This document shows positions 1 through 7,065 of a DNA stretch of 20,381 nt, piece by piece. Within the stretch, counting starts at the first letter, position 1, and each line of letters starts with the position of its first letter. The notes beneath the pieces are model-generated. The model had not been told where the DNA came from, did not search any database, and worked only from the letters and a program-made list of their open reading frames with translations. Location: assembly GCA_014061035.1 (NCBI GenBank), contig JACGMN010000009.1:1-20381 (forward strand), in the 5' to 3' direction. Made by a program: the position numbers and the translations under genes. The DNA comes from Candidatus Methanophagales archaeon. GTDB lineage: Archaea; Halobacteriota; Syntropharchaeia; Alkanophagales; Methanospirareceae.

Positions 1-662
1 AGTTCTGGTGTAATCCAGACTTTTCTGATTTTTCCCTTCCGGTTCAGGGCTTCCAGATGACTCAATATCTCTTCTGTCGGTTCTATCCCGCCCCATACGT
101 ACTTCCACTCTTCAGGCTTCACTCTCGCTGTTATCTGGTGCATCAATTTATAGTGCTTCTTCGCTCTTAAATTCGATGTCCTGACCTGCCAACCTATGAA
201 CATGAGTGGTGATAAATCTCTCTTCAAGAACAAATTGTAAAGGAAAAGACAGAGCGGTGCTGAGATCGTGATGAGTATAGCGTTTGTGAGCATACTGAAA
301 ACAAAGATACCTAGCGGTGGAATACCAGTTACAGGTAGGCAGAGGTGAGAGAGGTAGATATACGGGTAGCTAGGAAAGAGCAAAGCGAGAGAAATAACTG
401 CTTTTACATCGGCGCCCCCGAAATTTAGGATGTGAAGTAGAAAAGCGAATATAGCGCCGGCAATAAGTGATTTAAAGACCTGAAATAGCGACAAAGAACC
501 TATGAACAGCTCTACTATTGCAAAAAGAATACCGGAAACTCCTATCACTACCCACACAACATTCGAGACCTCTCTTGTTCTCACATCAGAGTAGCTCGCA
601 TATACCAGGATGAAAGACCCTATACAGAGACTTAAAATCCTTAATCCTAAATACAACTCCAT
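1..662 (-). CDS. Archaeal preflagellin/prepilin peptidase (A24 aspartic protease), C-terminus cut by window edge
   Basis: Membrane aspartic peptidase expected to cleave class-III signal peptides of archaellins or pilins. About 220 residues are open from the ATG at 660-662 to the window edge with no stop, so the C-terminus is missing. The two catalytic aspartates of the family are visible: Asp26 in YASYSDVRTRE and Asp85 in the GxGD-like motif FGGADVKA. Several hydrophobic helices surround them. The C-terminal soluble part ends in KVWITPE, which resembles the conserved 'VTP' end of archaeal FlaK-type peptidases. It lies 25 bases downstream of the tandem-SIS gene on the same strand, so the two are probably co-transcribed. 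Family assignment rests on motifs and topology; whether the substrate is archaellin or pilin cannot be told. Confidence 0.85.
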   Translation of the reverse strand, partial: MELYLGLRILSLCIGSFILVYASYSDVRTREVSNVVWVVIGVSGILFAIVELFIGSLSLFQVFKSLIAGAIFAFLLHILNFGGADVKAVISLALLFPSYPYIYLSHLCLPVTGIPPLGIFVFSMLTNAILITISAPLCLFLYNLFLKRDLSPLMFIGWQVRTSNLRAKKHYKLMHQITARVKPEEWKYVWGGIEPTEEILSHLEALNRKGKIRKVWITPE

Positions 663-687
663 TATTTTATTTTATTGCGTTATTGCG

Positions 688-1809
688 CTATTGCGTTATT
701 GAATGTTCCCACCACTCCATAATGTACTCGGGGAGCGTGAACTTTCGCTGATTCAATCGTTCTACCAAATGTAATGGAAGAGGGCTGAGTGCAAACGTTG
801 CACGCTCATAGAACGTTGTAGCTGTAGATTCTATTATGAAACTCTTCGAATACTTCGATAACCGGGATTCACTCCCAACGATGGAATAAACATAAGCTCC
901 AAAACTCTTCTGCTCCAGGCACCACCCTAAAATAGGCTCTGTCTCTCCAGACCACGAGATTAAGAATAAAATATCGCCCGCGCGCGGTCGTGACGCAAAC
1001 GGTCCTGACAAATAAGCTTCGTCGCCAACCGCTCTCTTAGCATGTTGGAGTCGTATCGCGGTCATCTTCGCGACATTTCTTGCAGGTCCAATACCACCCA
1101 TTGTTATCCTGCTTCTCGTCTCCAGCTTGTCAATGATTTCATGATATTTATCTGAACAGACAAAACTATCTACAATTTTGCCTATAACTATAGATTCATC
1201 CGCTATTTTTTTAAATACCGTTGAATGACCATTTCCTTCGTTTATTGCTTCCTTTGTCTTCTGAAAGAGCAGTAAAGAGCCTAATTCATAAACATCGTTC
1301 ATTATACCGTGCTTGAGAAACTCGTTCGTAGCGCGCGATTTTTTCTTCCGCCCTTTCAGTTCGAGAACATGCCCGTATTCTTTCTCGCTTATCTTCCCTA
1401 TTGAAGACTTGGTATCTGATACAACGGCATTTATAGTGAATTTATCGCTCTCGTTCTGCTCGATATAATCAGAGAGCTGTTTAACGATTATTTTAGGAGT
1501 TGCCGTCTCGCCACTTCCCGAATTAACGAGCAGTGCTATCTTATTATACTTCTTCTCCAATACCGGTGCTGCTTCATGTATGTTTCTACCAGGGAAGTCA
1601 ACGTCGACCATCGTCTTTACCACCTTGTTCATCTGTCCCATTCCGATGTACAATGCGCTTTGCGATCTGCCCTCACCAACGAGGATAATACAATCTGCAG
1701 CGTTCAGGTCATCGAAAAAAGGTTTGAACTCACTCCTCTTGACGTTTCGGACGTTTCTCACTACACTATTAATATATCCTACTTCATTACTAACGATATT
1801 TGGTACCAT
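688..1809 (-). CDS. Tandem SIS (sugar isomerase) domain protein
   Basis: About 373 residues containing two SIS folds, the phosphosugar-binding domain of GlmS, PHI and related isomerases. The N-terminal copy carries a GEGRSQ-type first strand and the phosphate loop NSGSGETATP. The C-terminal copy has MGGIGPARNVAKM and the loop SWSGETEPILG. Two copies in one chain resemble the isomerase half of GlmS or an intramolecular dimer of PHI-like units, but no glutaminase domain is present and the substrate is unknown. A TTG at 1818 would add three residues. I prefer the ATG at 1809 because a TATA box centred near 1841 puts transcription start close to 1815. The gene precedes the prepilin peptidase on the same strand. 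The stop falls inside an 8-bp tandem repeat. Confidence 0.8.
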   Translation of the reverse strand: MVPNIVSNEVGYINSVVRNVRNVKRSEFKPFFDDLNAADCIILVGEGRSQSALYIGMGQMNKVVKTMVDVDFPGRNIHEAAPVLEKKYNKIALLVNSGSGETATPKIIVKQLSDYIEQNESDKFTINAVVSDTKSSIGKISEKEYGHVLELKGRKKKSRATNEFLKHGIMNDVYELGSLLLFQKTKEAINEGNGHSTVFKKIADESIVIGKIVDSFVCSDKYHEIIDKLETRSRITMGGIGPARNVAKMTAIRLQHAKRAVGDEAYLSGPFASRPRAGDILFLISWSGETEPILGWCLEQKSFGAYVYSIVGSESRLSKYSKSFIIESTATTFYERATFALSPLPLHLVERLNQRKFTLPEYIMEWWEHSITQ

Positions 1810-1835
1810 AAGCAGCAATTACAGACAAAGTATAG

Positions 1836-1850
1836 CTATTTAAACCCTCC
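1836..1850 (-). promoter_or_regulatory. Archaeal TATA box (box A) with BRE-like flank for the tandem-SIS gene
   Basis: On the minus strand the sequence reads GAGGGTTTAAATAGC, a box A with a purine/G-rich upstream flank. Its centre is about 26 bases before position 1815, only a few bases ahead of the ATG at 1809. That spacing fits a nearly leaderless archaeal transcript. This is prediction from spacing and base content only. Confidence 0.5.
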
Positions 1851-1884
1851 GATTTTTTTCGGTTTAACACTATCTCTCTTTTTT

Positions 1885-3456
1885 TTAATACGTCCGTGCA
1901 ATATACGCTCTTTTTGCCTCTTTTCTACAAACAACACATCTTCCCTTATTCTTTTTCTTCCCTCCCGTCTCCGCCCCAGTTGCGTTCTCGTATACCTGCT
2001 CTCCCAATACGCTTACCCCAAGCTGATCCTCTAATTCCTGCCCACATCTTTCGCTATTGCATAAAAAAACCGATACAATACCAAACCCGGTACCATCCTC
2101 AACCTTTCTTTTCAGCTCCTCCATCTCCATTCCCATTTCCATCTCCATCTCCATATTCTCTTCACTTTTGTGGTTGTATATGTAGATGTGGGAGTATAGA
2201 GCGTCTTTTGCCGCTTCATGAATGCTGTCTTGAATCGCCCCCAGTCTTCTCGTCGCTTCAGATACGACATCGCTGAACGGGATTTGTATTCTTTTCTTTT
2301 CCTGTTTTTGATCACGCTCATCTCTTCTTACAAATTCGCAGCTATTGTTTTCCAGATCACGCGGTCCTATTTCTATCCTCAAAGGTACTCCTTTCATCTC
2401 CCACCGGTAATACTTAGCGCCCGGTCTTTCCGCAGAGTTATCTATAAAAGATCTTATACCTGCTCTTTTCAATTCTTCATAAACAGTAACGCAGGCTTCT
2501 TCTACCGATTTGCCTTTGTCTTTGCCTTTACTCGAAAATACAATCGGTACGATAACGACCTGTATGGGTGCAACCGCGGGCGGCAGAACTAAGCCATGAT
2601 CGTCGCCGTGAATAGCGATCACCGCGGCAACGCATCGTTCCGAGATGCCATAGCATGTCTGATTTACGAACTTCAACGATCCATCTTTATCCTCATATTT
2701 TATATCGAAAGTTTTTGCGAAGCTCTCGCCAAGCAGATGGATAGTCCCGATTTGCATCGTCCTTCTGTCAGGCATAAGCGCATCAAATGCGATAGAATAA
2801 TCTGCACCCGGGAATTTATCCCACGCCGGTCTCTTTGTGATCACATAAGGTACAGCAAGGCGGTCAAAGAAGGATTTGTATAACGCCACAGCCTTTTTTA
2901 CTTGCTCCTCCGCATCTGCCCGTGTTGCGTGCACAGTATGCGCCTCTTTAAAGGAGGTTATCTCACGCAGCCGGATAAGCGGTCTTGTGTGCTTCGTCTC
3001 ATATCTGAACGTATTCACTATCTGATATATCCGGAGCGGTAAGTCACGATGCGACCTTATCCATACTTTAAAGACCGGATATATCGCAGTCTCTGAGGTG
3101 GGGCGTAGTGCTAAGGGAATCTCCATCTCGGTGCTTCCGCCCTTTGTTACCCAAAAAACCTCGTCTTCAAATCCTTTTATATGCTCCTTCTCCCTCATTA
3201 ACTCTTCTTTCGGTATAAACAGTGGGAATTGTACCTCTTCATGCTCTTTATCTAATAGAGACCGCAAAAAGCCGTAAACAAGATTCCTTAGCTTGTAACC
3301 ATAAGGATACCAGACGTATACTCCTTTCACAGGATACCGGACGTCCAGTATCTCCGCGCGCTTCAGTATCTCGCTATACCATCCGCTGAAATTATTCTCC
3401 TTCTGTACCATAGCTATGGCATCATCTTTATGTTCAGGTTCTGCCTTGTTCCGCAT
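1885..3456 (-). CDS. proS: Prolyl-tRNA synthetase (archaeal/eukaryotic type)
   Basis: Charges tRNA-Pro with proline in the cytoplasm. At 523 residues it is a little longer than the usual archaeal enzyme. Class II motifs are visible: the RPTSETAIYPVF proline/ATP region, motif 2 around NTFRYETKHTRPLIR followed by FKEAHTVHAT, and the GDDHGLVLPPAVAPIQVVIV segment leading into the anticodon-binding domain. The C-terminal zinc-type domain keeps four cysteines (C466, C471, C507, C510) and ends in the typical AYIARTY. Between the anticodon and zinc domains is a Met/Glu run (MEMEMEMGMEMEE) encoded by a hexamer-like tandem repeat at about 2113-2158, which looks like replication slippage in a surface loop. 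A tRNA-Thr gene ends 24 bases upstream on the same strand. Confidence 0.96.
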   Translation of the reverse strand: MRNKAEPEHKDDAIAMVQKENNFSGWYSEILKRAEILDVRYPVKGVYVWYPYGYKLRNLVYGFLRSLLDKEHEEVQFPLFIPKEELMREKEHIKGFEDEVFWVTKGGSTEMEIPLALRPTSETAIYPVFKVWIRSHRDLPLRIYQIVNTFRYETKHTRPLIRLREITSFKEAHTVHATRADAEEQVKKAVALYKSFFDRLAVPYVITKRPAWDKFPGADYSIAFDALMPDRRTMQIGTIHLLGESFAKTFDIKYEDKDGSLKFVNQTCYGISERCVAAVIAIHGDDHGLVLPPAVAPIQVVIVPIVFSSKGKDKGKSVEEACVTVYEELKRAGIRSFIDNSAERPGAKYYRWEMKGVPLRIEIGPRDLENNSCEFVRRDERDQKQEKKRIQIPFSDVVSEATRRLGAIQDSIHEAAKDALYSHIYIYNHKSEENMEMEMEMGMEMEELKRKVEDGTGFGIVSVFLCNSERCGQELEDQLGVSVLGEQVYENATGAETGGKKKNKGRCVVCRKEAKRAYIARTY

Positions 3457-3480
3457 TGTTCAGTTATTTTTGTATATTAT

Positions 3481-3552
3481 AGCCGCTGGTGGGATTTGAA
3501 CCCACGGCTTGCTGATTACGAATCAGCCGCTCTACCTCTAAGCCACAGCGGC
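3481..3552 (-). tRNA. tRNA-Thr, anticodon CGT
   Basis: On the minus strand 72 bases fold into a cloverleaf. The acceptor arm is GCCGCTG paired with CAGCGGC with T as discriminator. The D arm GCTT/GAGC carries one T-G pair. The anticodon stem is GCTGA/TCAGC with loop TTCGTAA, giving anticodon CGT (reads ACG, Thr). The T arm is GTGGG-TTCAAAT-CCCAC. CCA is not encoded and no intron is seen. It sits immediately upstream of proS and divergent from the UPF0058 gene. Confidence 0.95.
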
Positions 3553-3585
3553 ATCAAAAGAGATAGCCCTGAGTTAAGTTAACAC

Positions 3586-3600
3586 TAATATTTATAAGCT
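3586..3600. promoter_or_regulatory. Shared divergent TATA element between tRNA-Thr and the UPF0058 gene
   Basis: The AT-rich block TAATATTTATAAGCT contains a near-palindromic TTATAA core that reads as box A on both strands (TTTATAAG to the right, CTTATAAATA to the left). Its centre near 3594 is 26 bases from the ATG at 3620, fitting a leaderless UPF0058 mRNA. To the left it lies about 42 bases before the mature 5' end of tRNA-Thr, allowing a short 5' leader removed by RNase P. Use in both directions is inference. Confidence 0.45.
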
Positions 3601-3619
3601 ATAAAGAAAAGGTTTATTC

Positions 3620-3841
3620 ATGCGGAAAGAAGAGCTGATACATCTCCACATGTTATTGGCTCAGTTGAAGGAATATTGTGAGGAACATGGTTTGGGTTGT
3701 GATTTCACGAGATATAAAGAACTAGAGATCACGCCGTTCCAGGTACATCGTAGCAAGGACGAACACAAGCAGGCTATTTTTATGCTTGGTACCGAACTCG
3801 CATCGATGGCGGCGCGGGACAATTCCACAAGATATAAATAA
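3620..3841 (+). CDS. UPF0058 family protein
   Basis: A 73-residue soluble archaeal protein of unknown function. The opening MRKEELIHLHMLLAQLKEY matches the conserved start of UPF0058 (Pfam family of small archaeal proteins), as do the central YKELEITPFQVHRSKDEHKQ segment and the C-terminal AIFMLGTELASM. His-containing motifs (HLH, HRSKDEH) have led to some homologues being called metal-binding, which is not shown here. The ATG coincides with the predicted transcription start 26 bases from a TATA box, so the mRNA is probably leaderless. It stands alone, followed by about 190 bases without a gene. Confidence 0.85.
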   Translation: MRKEELIHLHMLLAQLKEYCEEHGLGCDFTRYKELEITPFQVHRSKDEHKQAIFMLGTELASMAARDNSTRYK

Positions 3842-4032
3842 TTAGATAGTCTCGATACAGCCAAACATGTTCATCAGATGAAGAAGAGGAGAGGGTAGAG
3901 CGCCTCGCTATATCATACTTTACTCTGTGTTTCCTCAACTTAGTAATAAAAAAAAGATTTTATTAACGTCTTTTGTGGTAAATTTAGCAAATATATCATA
4001 CCTTGTTCTATGCGGTAACTGAAATCTGGCAA
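3842..4032. other. Convergent intergenic gap
   Basis: AT-rich spacer between the convergent UPF0058 gene and ribB. I see no reading frame with family resemblance and no tRNA. The only structured element is the A8/T8 tract at 3948-3955, listed separately as a possible minus-strand terminator. Confidence 0.5.
3945..3960 (-). terminator. Candidate oligo-T terminator downstream of ribB
   Basis: The plus strand carries eight consecutive A residues (3948-3955), which is a T8 tract in the minus-strand transcript about 75 bases past the ribB stop. Archaeal RNA polymerase often stops at such T-tracts without a hairpin. Supported only by composition and position. Confidence 0.35.
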
Positions 4033-4794
4033 TTACCTATAATCCGGGAAGCGTGAATGAAACGCTCTTACTATCTCCTCCCCGTCCATAAATGCTGCGT
4101 CGTGCTCTGATGCGAAAGTTTCTGCATCAGCCCTGGAAAGAGCCCCGCCCGATTCGTCGTCCAACATCTCGCAGATCACCATCGCGGTTGGTATACCAGC
4201 AAGCACTGCTAAAGCCACGGAAAGCTCTGTCTGTCCCCTTCTTTCATCGAGCAAACCTTCCGCGGCTCTTAATATTGAAACATGCCCCGGTGTTCGGAAT
4301 TCAGTATAAAAATCATAAGTCCTGTCATTTCTGGCTAATGCGTTCTCCACCGCTTCCCCGATCTTCTTTATCGTTAATGCACGATCTCTATCTGTTATGC
4401 CGGTGAACGTATCGCGGTGATTCACCCAGAGTGAGAAAGAAGAACGTTTATCGTATGAAAGGTCACCATCTCCTTCGACCAGTCTTCTCAGTGCCGGAAA
4501 ATTATTATTTACATCTCTTAAAATATCGCTCATGAACGGAAGACCAAGTCTCTCGGCTGCAACTGGATGAATAGCCACGCATATAAGTCCACCTGCCACA
4601 TTTCTAAAATGAGCTACTTGCTCGGGAGTTACAGAAGAAGCAGGCATTACAAAGTCGGTCTCGCCTTCTCTATCCTCTGCATCGTATATCAATACAAGCT
4701 TTCCCTTTCTTATGTATTCTATACCCTTTTTTACCGCCACCGGAATGTCAGTGTTAATCTCAGTCTCAGTGTTAATAGCACTCATAATTTTCAT
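4033..4794 (-). CDS. ribB: 3,4-dihydroxy-2-butanone 4-phosphate synthase
   Basis: Converts ribulose 5-phosphate to 3,4-dihydroxy-2-butanone 4-phosphate and formate, supplying the four-carbon unit of riboflavin. At 253 residues it is a stand-alone DHBP synthase with no GTP cyclohydrolase II domain. The acidic metal/substrate loop DAEDREGETDFVMPA near residues 40-55 is intact, as are SLWVNHRDTFTGITDRDRALTI and the FRTPGHVSILRAAEGLL segment with its conserved His. The ATG overlaps the upstream riboflavin kinase stop as ATGA (4791-4794), so the pair is an operon with probable translational coupling. The N-terminus contains a small internal duplication (INTETEINT) from a short direct repeat near 4748-4777. 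Confidence 0.95.
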   Translation of the reverse strand: MKIMSAINTETEINTDIPVAVKKGIEYIRKGKLVLIYDAEDREGETDFVMPASSVTPEQVAHFRNVAGGLICVAIHPVAAERLGLPFMSDILRDVNNNFPALRRLVEGDGDLSYDKRSSFSLWVNHRDTFTGITDRDRALTIKKIGEAVENALARNDRTYDFYTEFRTPGHVSILRAAEGLLDERRGQTELSVALAVLAGIPTAMVICEMLDDESGGALSRADAETFASEHDAAFMDGEEIVRAFHSRFPDYR

Positions 4795-5495
4795 ATCACC
4801 ACCTTTGTTCTTATCTCATCTCCGTTCTTCAGATTAAGCTCACCTCGCAGGTAAACCGGAGAAATGATCTCTAAGACATCATCAGGATAATGTCTGCGAT
4901 CAGGAATAATAACAGCGCTTTTAATTCCTTCAGCCCGGTCATCAAGTATCTTACAGGGGAAACACTTGACACCGCCAAAGGTTCTCTTTTCTGACTTAAA
5001 AGATTCAATTTCTATCCCTTTTCGTCCGTCCAGCTTCTTCCTTGCGACTATGCAGAGCAAGTCAAGGCTGAGATTCATGGTGCCAGGAAAGGGGATAAAG
5101 CCTAATTTAGCCTCGAATTGCTTTTTATATCCCTCAAGTGTGATGTAATAACCACCCTCACCAAGACCCGTAGTCACGCGTCCCGCGATCTCAACCTCGA
5201 TCTTCGGTGTGAAAAATAGCTCCTGGTATTCGTAACATTCTTGCTTCAATTGCTCTATCCCTTTTTGTGTCAGCAATATCCACTGTCCATCTGCAGTTAT
5301 TTTTCTATGTACGAGCCCTTCTCTTTCAAGCGCCTGAAGCCGCCTCGCGGCGGTCTGCACGCTGGAATTAATAACATCTGCAAACTGACCGGAAGACAAC
5401 TTGGTAGGCTGTTCTATAGCGCCCAATAATGCGAGCTTCCTCAGCGAAAATCGCACGTCCCCACCAACGTCTGTTTCAATCATATCACATATCAC
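4791..5495 (-). CDS. ribK: Bifunctional transcriptional regulator / CTP-dependent riboflavin kinase (RbkR, DUF120)
   Basis: Phosphorylates riboflavin to FMN using CTP, and through its N-terminal winged helix probably represses riboflavin genes. The first 75 or so residues form a helix-turn-helix domain (QFADVINSSVQTAARRLQALEREGL). The remainder is the archaeal DUF120 kinase with GRVTTGLGEGGYYITLEGY, the PGTMNLSL segment typical of the nucleotide/flavin site, and a C-terminal RRHYPDDVLEIISP block. Length (234) matches two-domain RbkR proteins. Alternative start: M5 at 5483. It heads the operon with ribB (ATGA overlap). The promoter region is packed with ATATCAC-like direct repeats that may be its own operator; that is inference. 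Confidence 0.92.
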   Translation of the reverse strand: MICDMIETDVGGDVRFSLRKLALLGAIEQPTKLSSGQFADVINSSVQTAARRLQALEREGLVHRKITADGQWILLTQKGIEQLKQECYEYQELFFTPKIEVEIAGRVTTGLGEGGYYITLEGYKKQFEAKLGFIPFPGTMNLSLDLLCIVARKKLDGRKGIEIESFKSEKRTFGGVKCFPCKILDDRAEGIKSAVIIPDRRHYPDDVLEIISPVYLRGELNLKNGDEIRTKVVI

Positions 5496-5523
5496 ATATC
5501 ACACATCACACATCATATATCAC
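5479..5523 (-). repeat. ATATCAC-type short direct repeats at the riboflavin kinase start
   Basis: The plus strand shows about six degenerate copies of a 7-8 base unit (ATATCAC/ACATCAC) running from inside the first codons of the kinase gene into its upstream region. On the coding strand this reads as repeated GTGATAT/GTGATGT. The array lies just downstream of TATA-like boxes at about 5541-5550 and 5558-5567 (minus strand). It could be an operator array for the encoded regulator or simple slippage. Confidence 0.6.
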
Positions 5524-5571
5524 TTTTGAGGTGTGTCTCATATTATAATGGTGGTGGGTTATATAAATAAA

Positions 5572-6222
5572 TTATAAAACAGCCTTCACAAATTTATAAT
5601 TCCGCTCGAGATTGACGCGTCCTTCTATTCTCGCTCCATGCCCCGGCAGTAGAAGTTTGGTATCCCGCCCGGATACCATCTCAATAGAGTTTTTCAGCTC
5701 TTCCGCATCACCAAAAGGCAGATCAGTTCTTCCTACACCGCGCTCAAAGACCAGATCGCCGCAGATCAAAATCTTTTTAACTTCAACGTAGAAGCAAATA
5801 CTGCATGGAGAATGCCCGGGCGTGTGCATTATATCCAGCTCCAGCGTACCGAGGCTCAAACGTTCCCCAAGCACCAAATCTGCATTGAATTTCTCTATAC
5901 TGCATGTTCCAAGGAATTTCCGCGACTCTTCAGCCATAACGTCAAAGTATTCCCGCTGTGATGAATGCAGTGCAACTTTAGCGCCGGAGACTTCCTTAAG
6001 TGCCGCGGTTGCTCCACAGTGGTCCGGGTGAAGATGTGTGATTATTATCAGGTCGATATCTTCCGGGTCTATTCCATCGTCCTGCATCTCCTTCAGTCGC
6101 GGCTCAAGGTAATTTTCCCTGCCCGGGTCTATGAGTACCGTGAGTTTCTCCTTTATCAGATACGTATTTGAATCAAGTATTCCTTTCTCCTTAAACAGGT
6201 ACAGAGTTTCGTTGATTTTCAT
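5572..6222 (-). CDS. Metallo-beta-lactamase-fold hydrolase
   Basis: A 216-residue member of the metallo-beta-lactamase superfamily, glyoxalase II-like in length. The dinuclear metal motif ITHLHPDHCGATAAL is complete, followed by the downstream ligands in MHTPGHSPCSI, the bridging Asp in ICGDLVFERGVGRTDLP, and the final His in LLPGHGARIEG. No extra domain (rhodanese, flavodoxin, beta-CASP) is present, so substrate cannot be assigned; thioester or other ester hydrolysis is the family default. It follows the SpoIIM-like gene by 27 bases on the same strand and precedes the riboflavin operon, from which it is separated by its own promoter-like gap. Confidence 0.85.
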   Translation of the reverse strand: MKINETLYLFKEKGILDSNTYLIKEKLTVLIDPGRENYLEPRLKEMQDDGIDPEDIDLIIITHLHPDHCGATAALKEVSGAKVALHSSQREYFDVMAEESRKFLGTCSIEKFNADLVLGERLSLGTLELDIMHTPGHSPCSICFYVEVKKILICGDLVFERGVGRTDLPFGDAEELKNSIEMVSGRDTKLLLPGHGARIEGRVNLERNYKFVKAVL

Positions 6223-6249
6223 TACATTCTTAAATCTGAGAGTCTCAAG

Positions 6250-6837
6250 TCAGGGGGCTATTAACAATCCGGTAACAATCAATCCTGTCTCAATAAGGGC
6301 AGCAATGAGGAGAAGAGGTACAATCAATTTGAGATATACCCTAAAACCATTCTTCATCTTCATCTTTAACCGTCTTTCTTCTTTCTGTTTAAACAGCTCT
6401 CGTGCCAGTCTCAAGCCAATCGCAAGACTGATAAAAAAAGCGGGAAGTTCAAACATTCCATGCGGCACTATCAATAGGAAGACAATCAAACCCATCTCAT
6501 GCGCTAGCCATCCGAGTAAACCCCCGTTGAAAAGTAGAGAGTACAGAGGGAAAATACCCAGCAACGGTCCAGTTAAAATATTAAGGAAGCACGTAAGGGC
6601 GTTATTCAAGAATATCACGATAAAAAACGTTAAAAAAATTAGCCATGCCGGATGATACTGCGTAAAATCTTTTATATCCTCGCTAAGCTGCCCAAGCACC
6701 TCGAATAATCCTCTAAATGTTTCACTCATAAAGCCCATGTACCCAAGGGCAATGGCGGTGATGAAGAGTATAACGACAAAGAAGAGGTAGAATCGGAGAG
6801 AATAAAGATATTCGCGTAGCACTATTTCTTCATCCAT
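6250..6837 (-). CDS. SpoIIM (stage II sporulation protein M)-like integral membrane protein
   Basis: 195 residues with four to five hydrophobic helices. The pattern matches archaeal SpoIIM/DUF95 proteins: an N-terminal helix (YLFFVVILFITAIALGYMGF), the segment FLNNALTCFLNILTGPLLGIFP, then the conserved IVPHGMFELPAFFISLAIGLRLA block that marks the family, and a C-terminal helix. Its role in archaea, which do not sporulate, is unknown; relatives are often near membrane-remodelling genes. It heads the minus-strand group SpoIIM, MBL hydrolase. The window gives no further clue to function. Confidence 0.85.
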   Translation of the reverse strand: MDEEIVLREYLYSLRFYLFFVVILFITAIALGYMGFMSETFRGLFEVLGQLSEDIKDFTQYHPAWLIFLTFFIVIFLNNALTCFLNILTGPLLGIFPLYSLLFNGGLLGWLAHEMGLIVFLLIVPHGMFELPAFFISLAIGLRLARELFKQKEERRLKMKMKNGFRVYLKLIVPLLLIAALIETGLIVTGLLIAP

Positions 6838-6872
6838 CTTTTACTTCTCTTCTTTTTATTGATTGAGCGATT

Positions 6873-6883
6873 GCTATTTAAGT
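6873..6883 (-). promoter_or_regulatory. TATA box for the SpoIIM-like gene
   Basis: On the minus strand the sequence CTTAAATAGC is a good box A. Its centre near 6878 predicts a start near 6852, about 15 bases before the ATG at 6837, leaving room for the purine-rich AGAGAAG ahead of it. Prediction only. Confidence 0.45.
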
Positions 6884-6933
6884 CTTCAGAATATTTTATT
6901 GTAATGGCACTGCGTGTACTATAAAATAAACCA

Positions 6934-7007
6934 GGGCCGGTAGCTCAGAAAGGCAGAGCAGCAGGCTCTTAACCTGTCCGTCGAGGGTTCAAATCCCTCC
7001 CGGCTCA
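6934..7007 (+). tRNA. tRNA-Lys, anticodon CTT
   Basis: 74 bases form a standard cloverleaf. The acceptor arm GGGCCGG pairs with CCGGCTC (one G-U), discriminator A. The D stem is GCTC/GAGC. The anticodon stem is GCAGG/CCTGT with loop CTCTTAA, giving anticodon CTT (reads AAG, Lys). The T arm is GAGGG-TTCAAAT-CCCTC. No intron and no encoded CCA. It lies 51 bases upstream of the COG2509 oxidoreductase on the same strand, with a tandem repeat between them. Confidence 0.95.
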
Positions 7008-7017
7008 TTGTGATAGA

Positions 7018-7065
7018 AGAATGAATATGAGACAGAATGAATATGAGACAGAATTAATATGAAAG
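7018..7065 (+). repeat. Three tandem copies of a 16-bp unit over the start of the oxidoreductase gene
   Basis: The unit AGAATGAATATGAGAC occurs exactly at 7018-7033 and 7034-7049, with a third degenerate copy at 7050-7065 that contains the ATG of the downstream gene (7059). Each unit carries ATGs. One frame from 7021 gives a 13-codon open frame whose TGA (7060-7062) overlaps the gene's ATG. Confidence 0.85.

Noticed and set aside
1848..1886. Terminator for proS in the T-rich stretch downstream
   Set aside because: The T runs are on the plus strand, so the minus-strand transcript would carry A runs; the CCGA/TCGG stem is only four pairs.
1576..2034. Plus-strand ORF of 152 codons across the tandem-SIS/proS boundary
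   Set aside because: Overlaps both genes in antisense, low complexity, no family resemblance.
2218..2883. Plus-strand ORFs opposite proS
   Set aside because: Antisense shadows of a clearly conserved synthetase with no motifs of their own.
5496..5571. FMN riboswitch ahead of the riboflavin genes
   Set aside because: The region is short and built of AT-rich direct repeats with none of the conserved RFN helices; archaeal riboflavin control is expected through RbkR.
6920..6930. TATAAAATA as the tRNA-Lys promoter
   Set aside because: It ends only a few bases before the mature 5' end, too close for a box A at about -26 unless the primary transcript starts within the tRNA.
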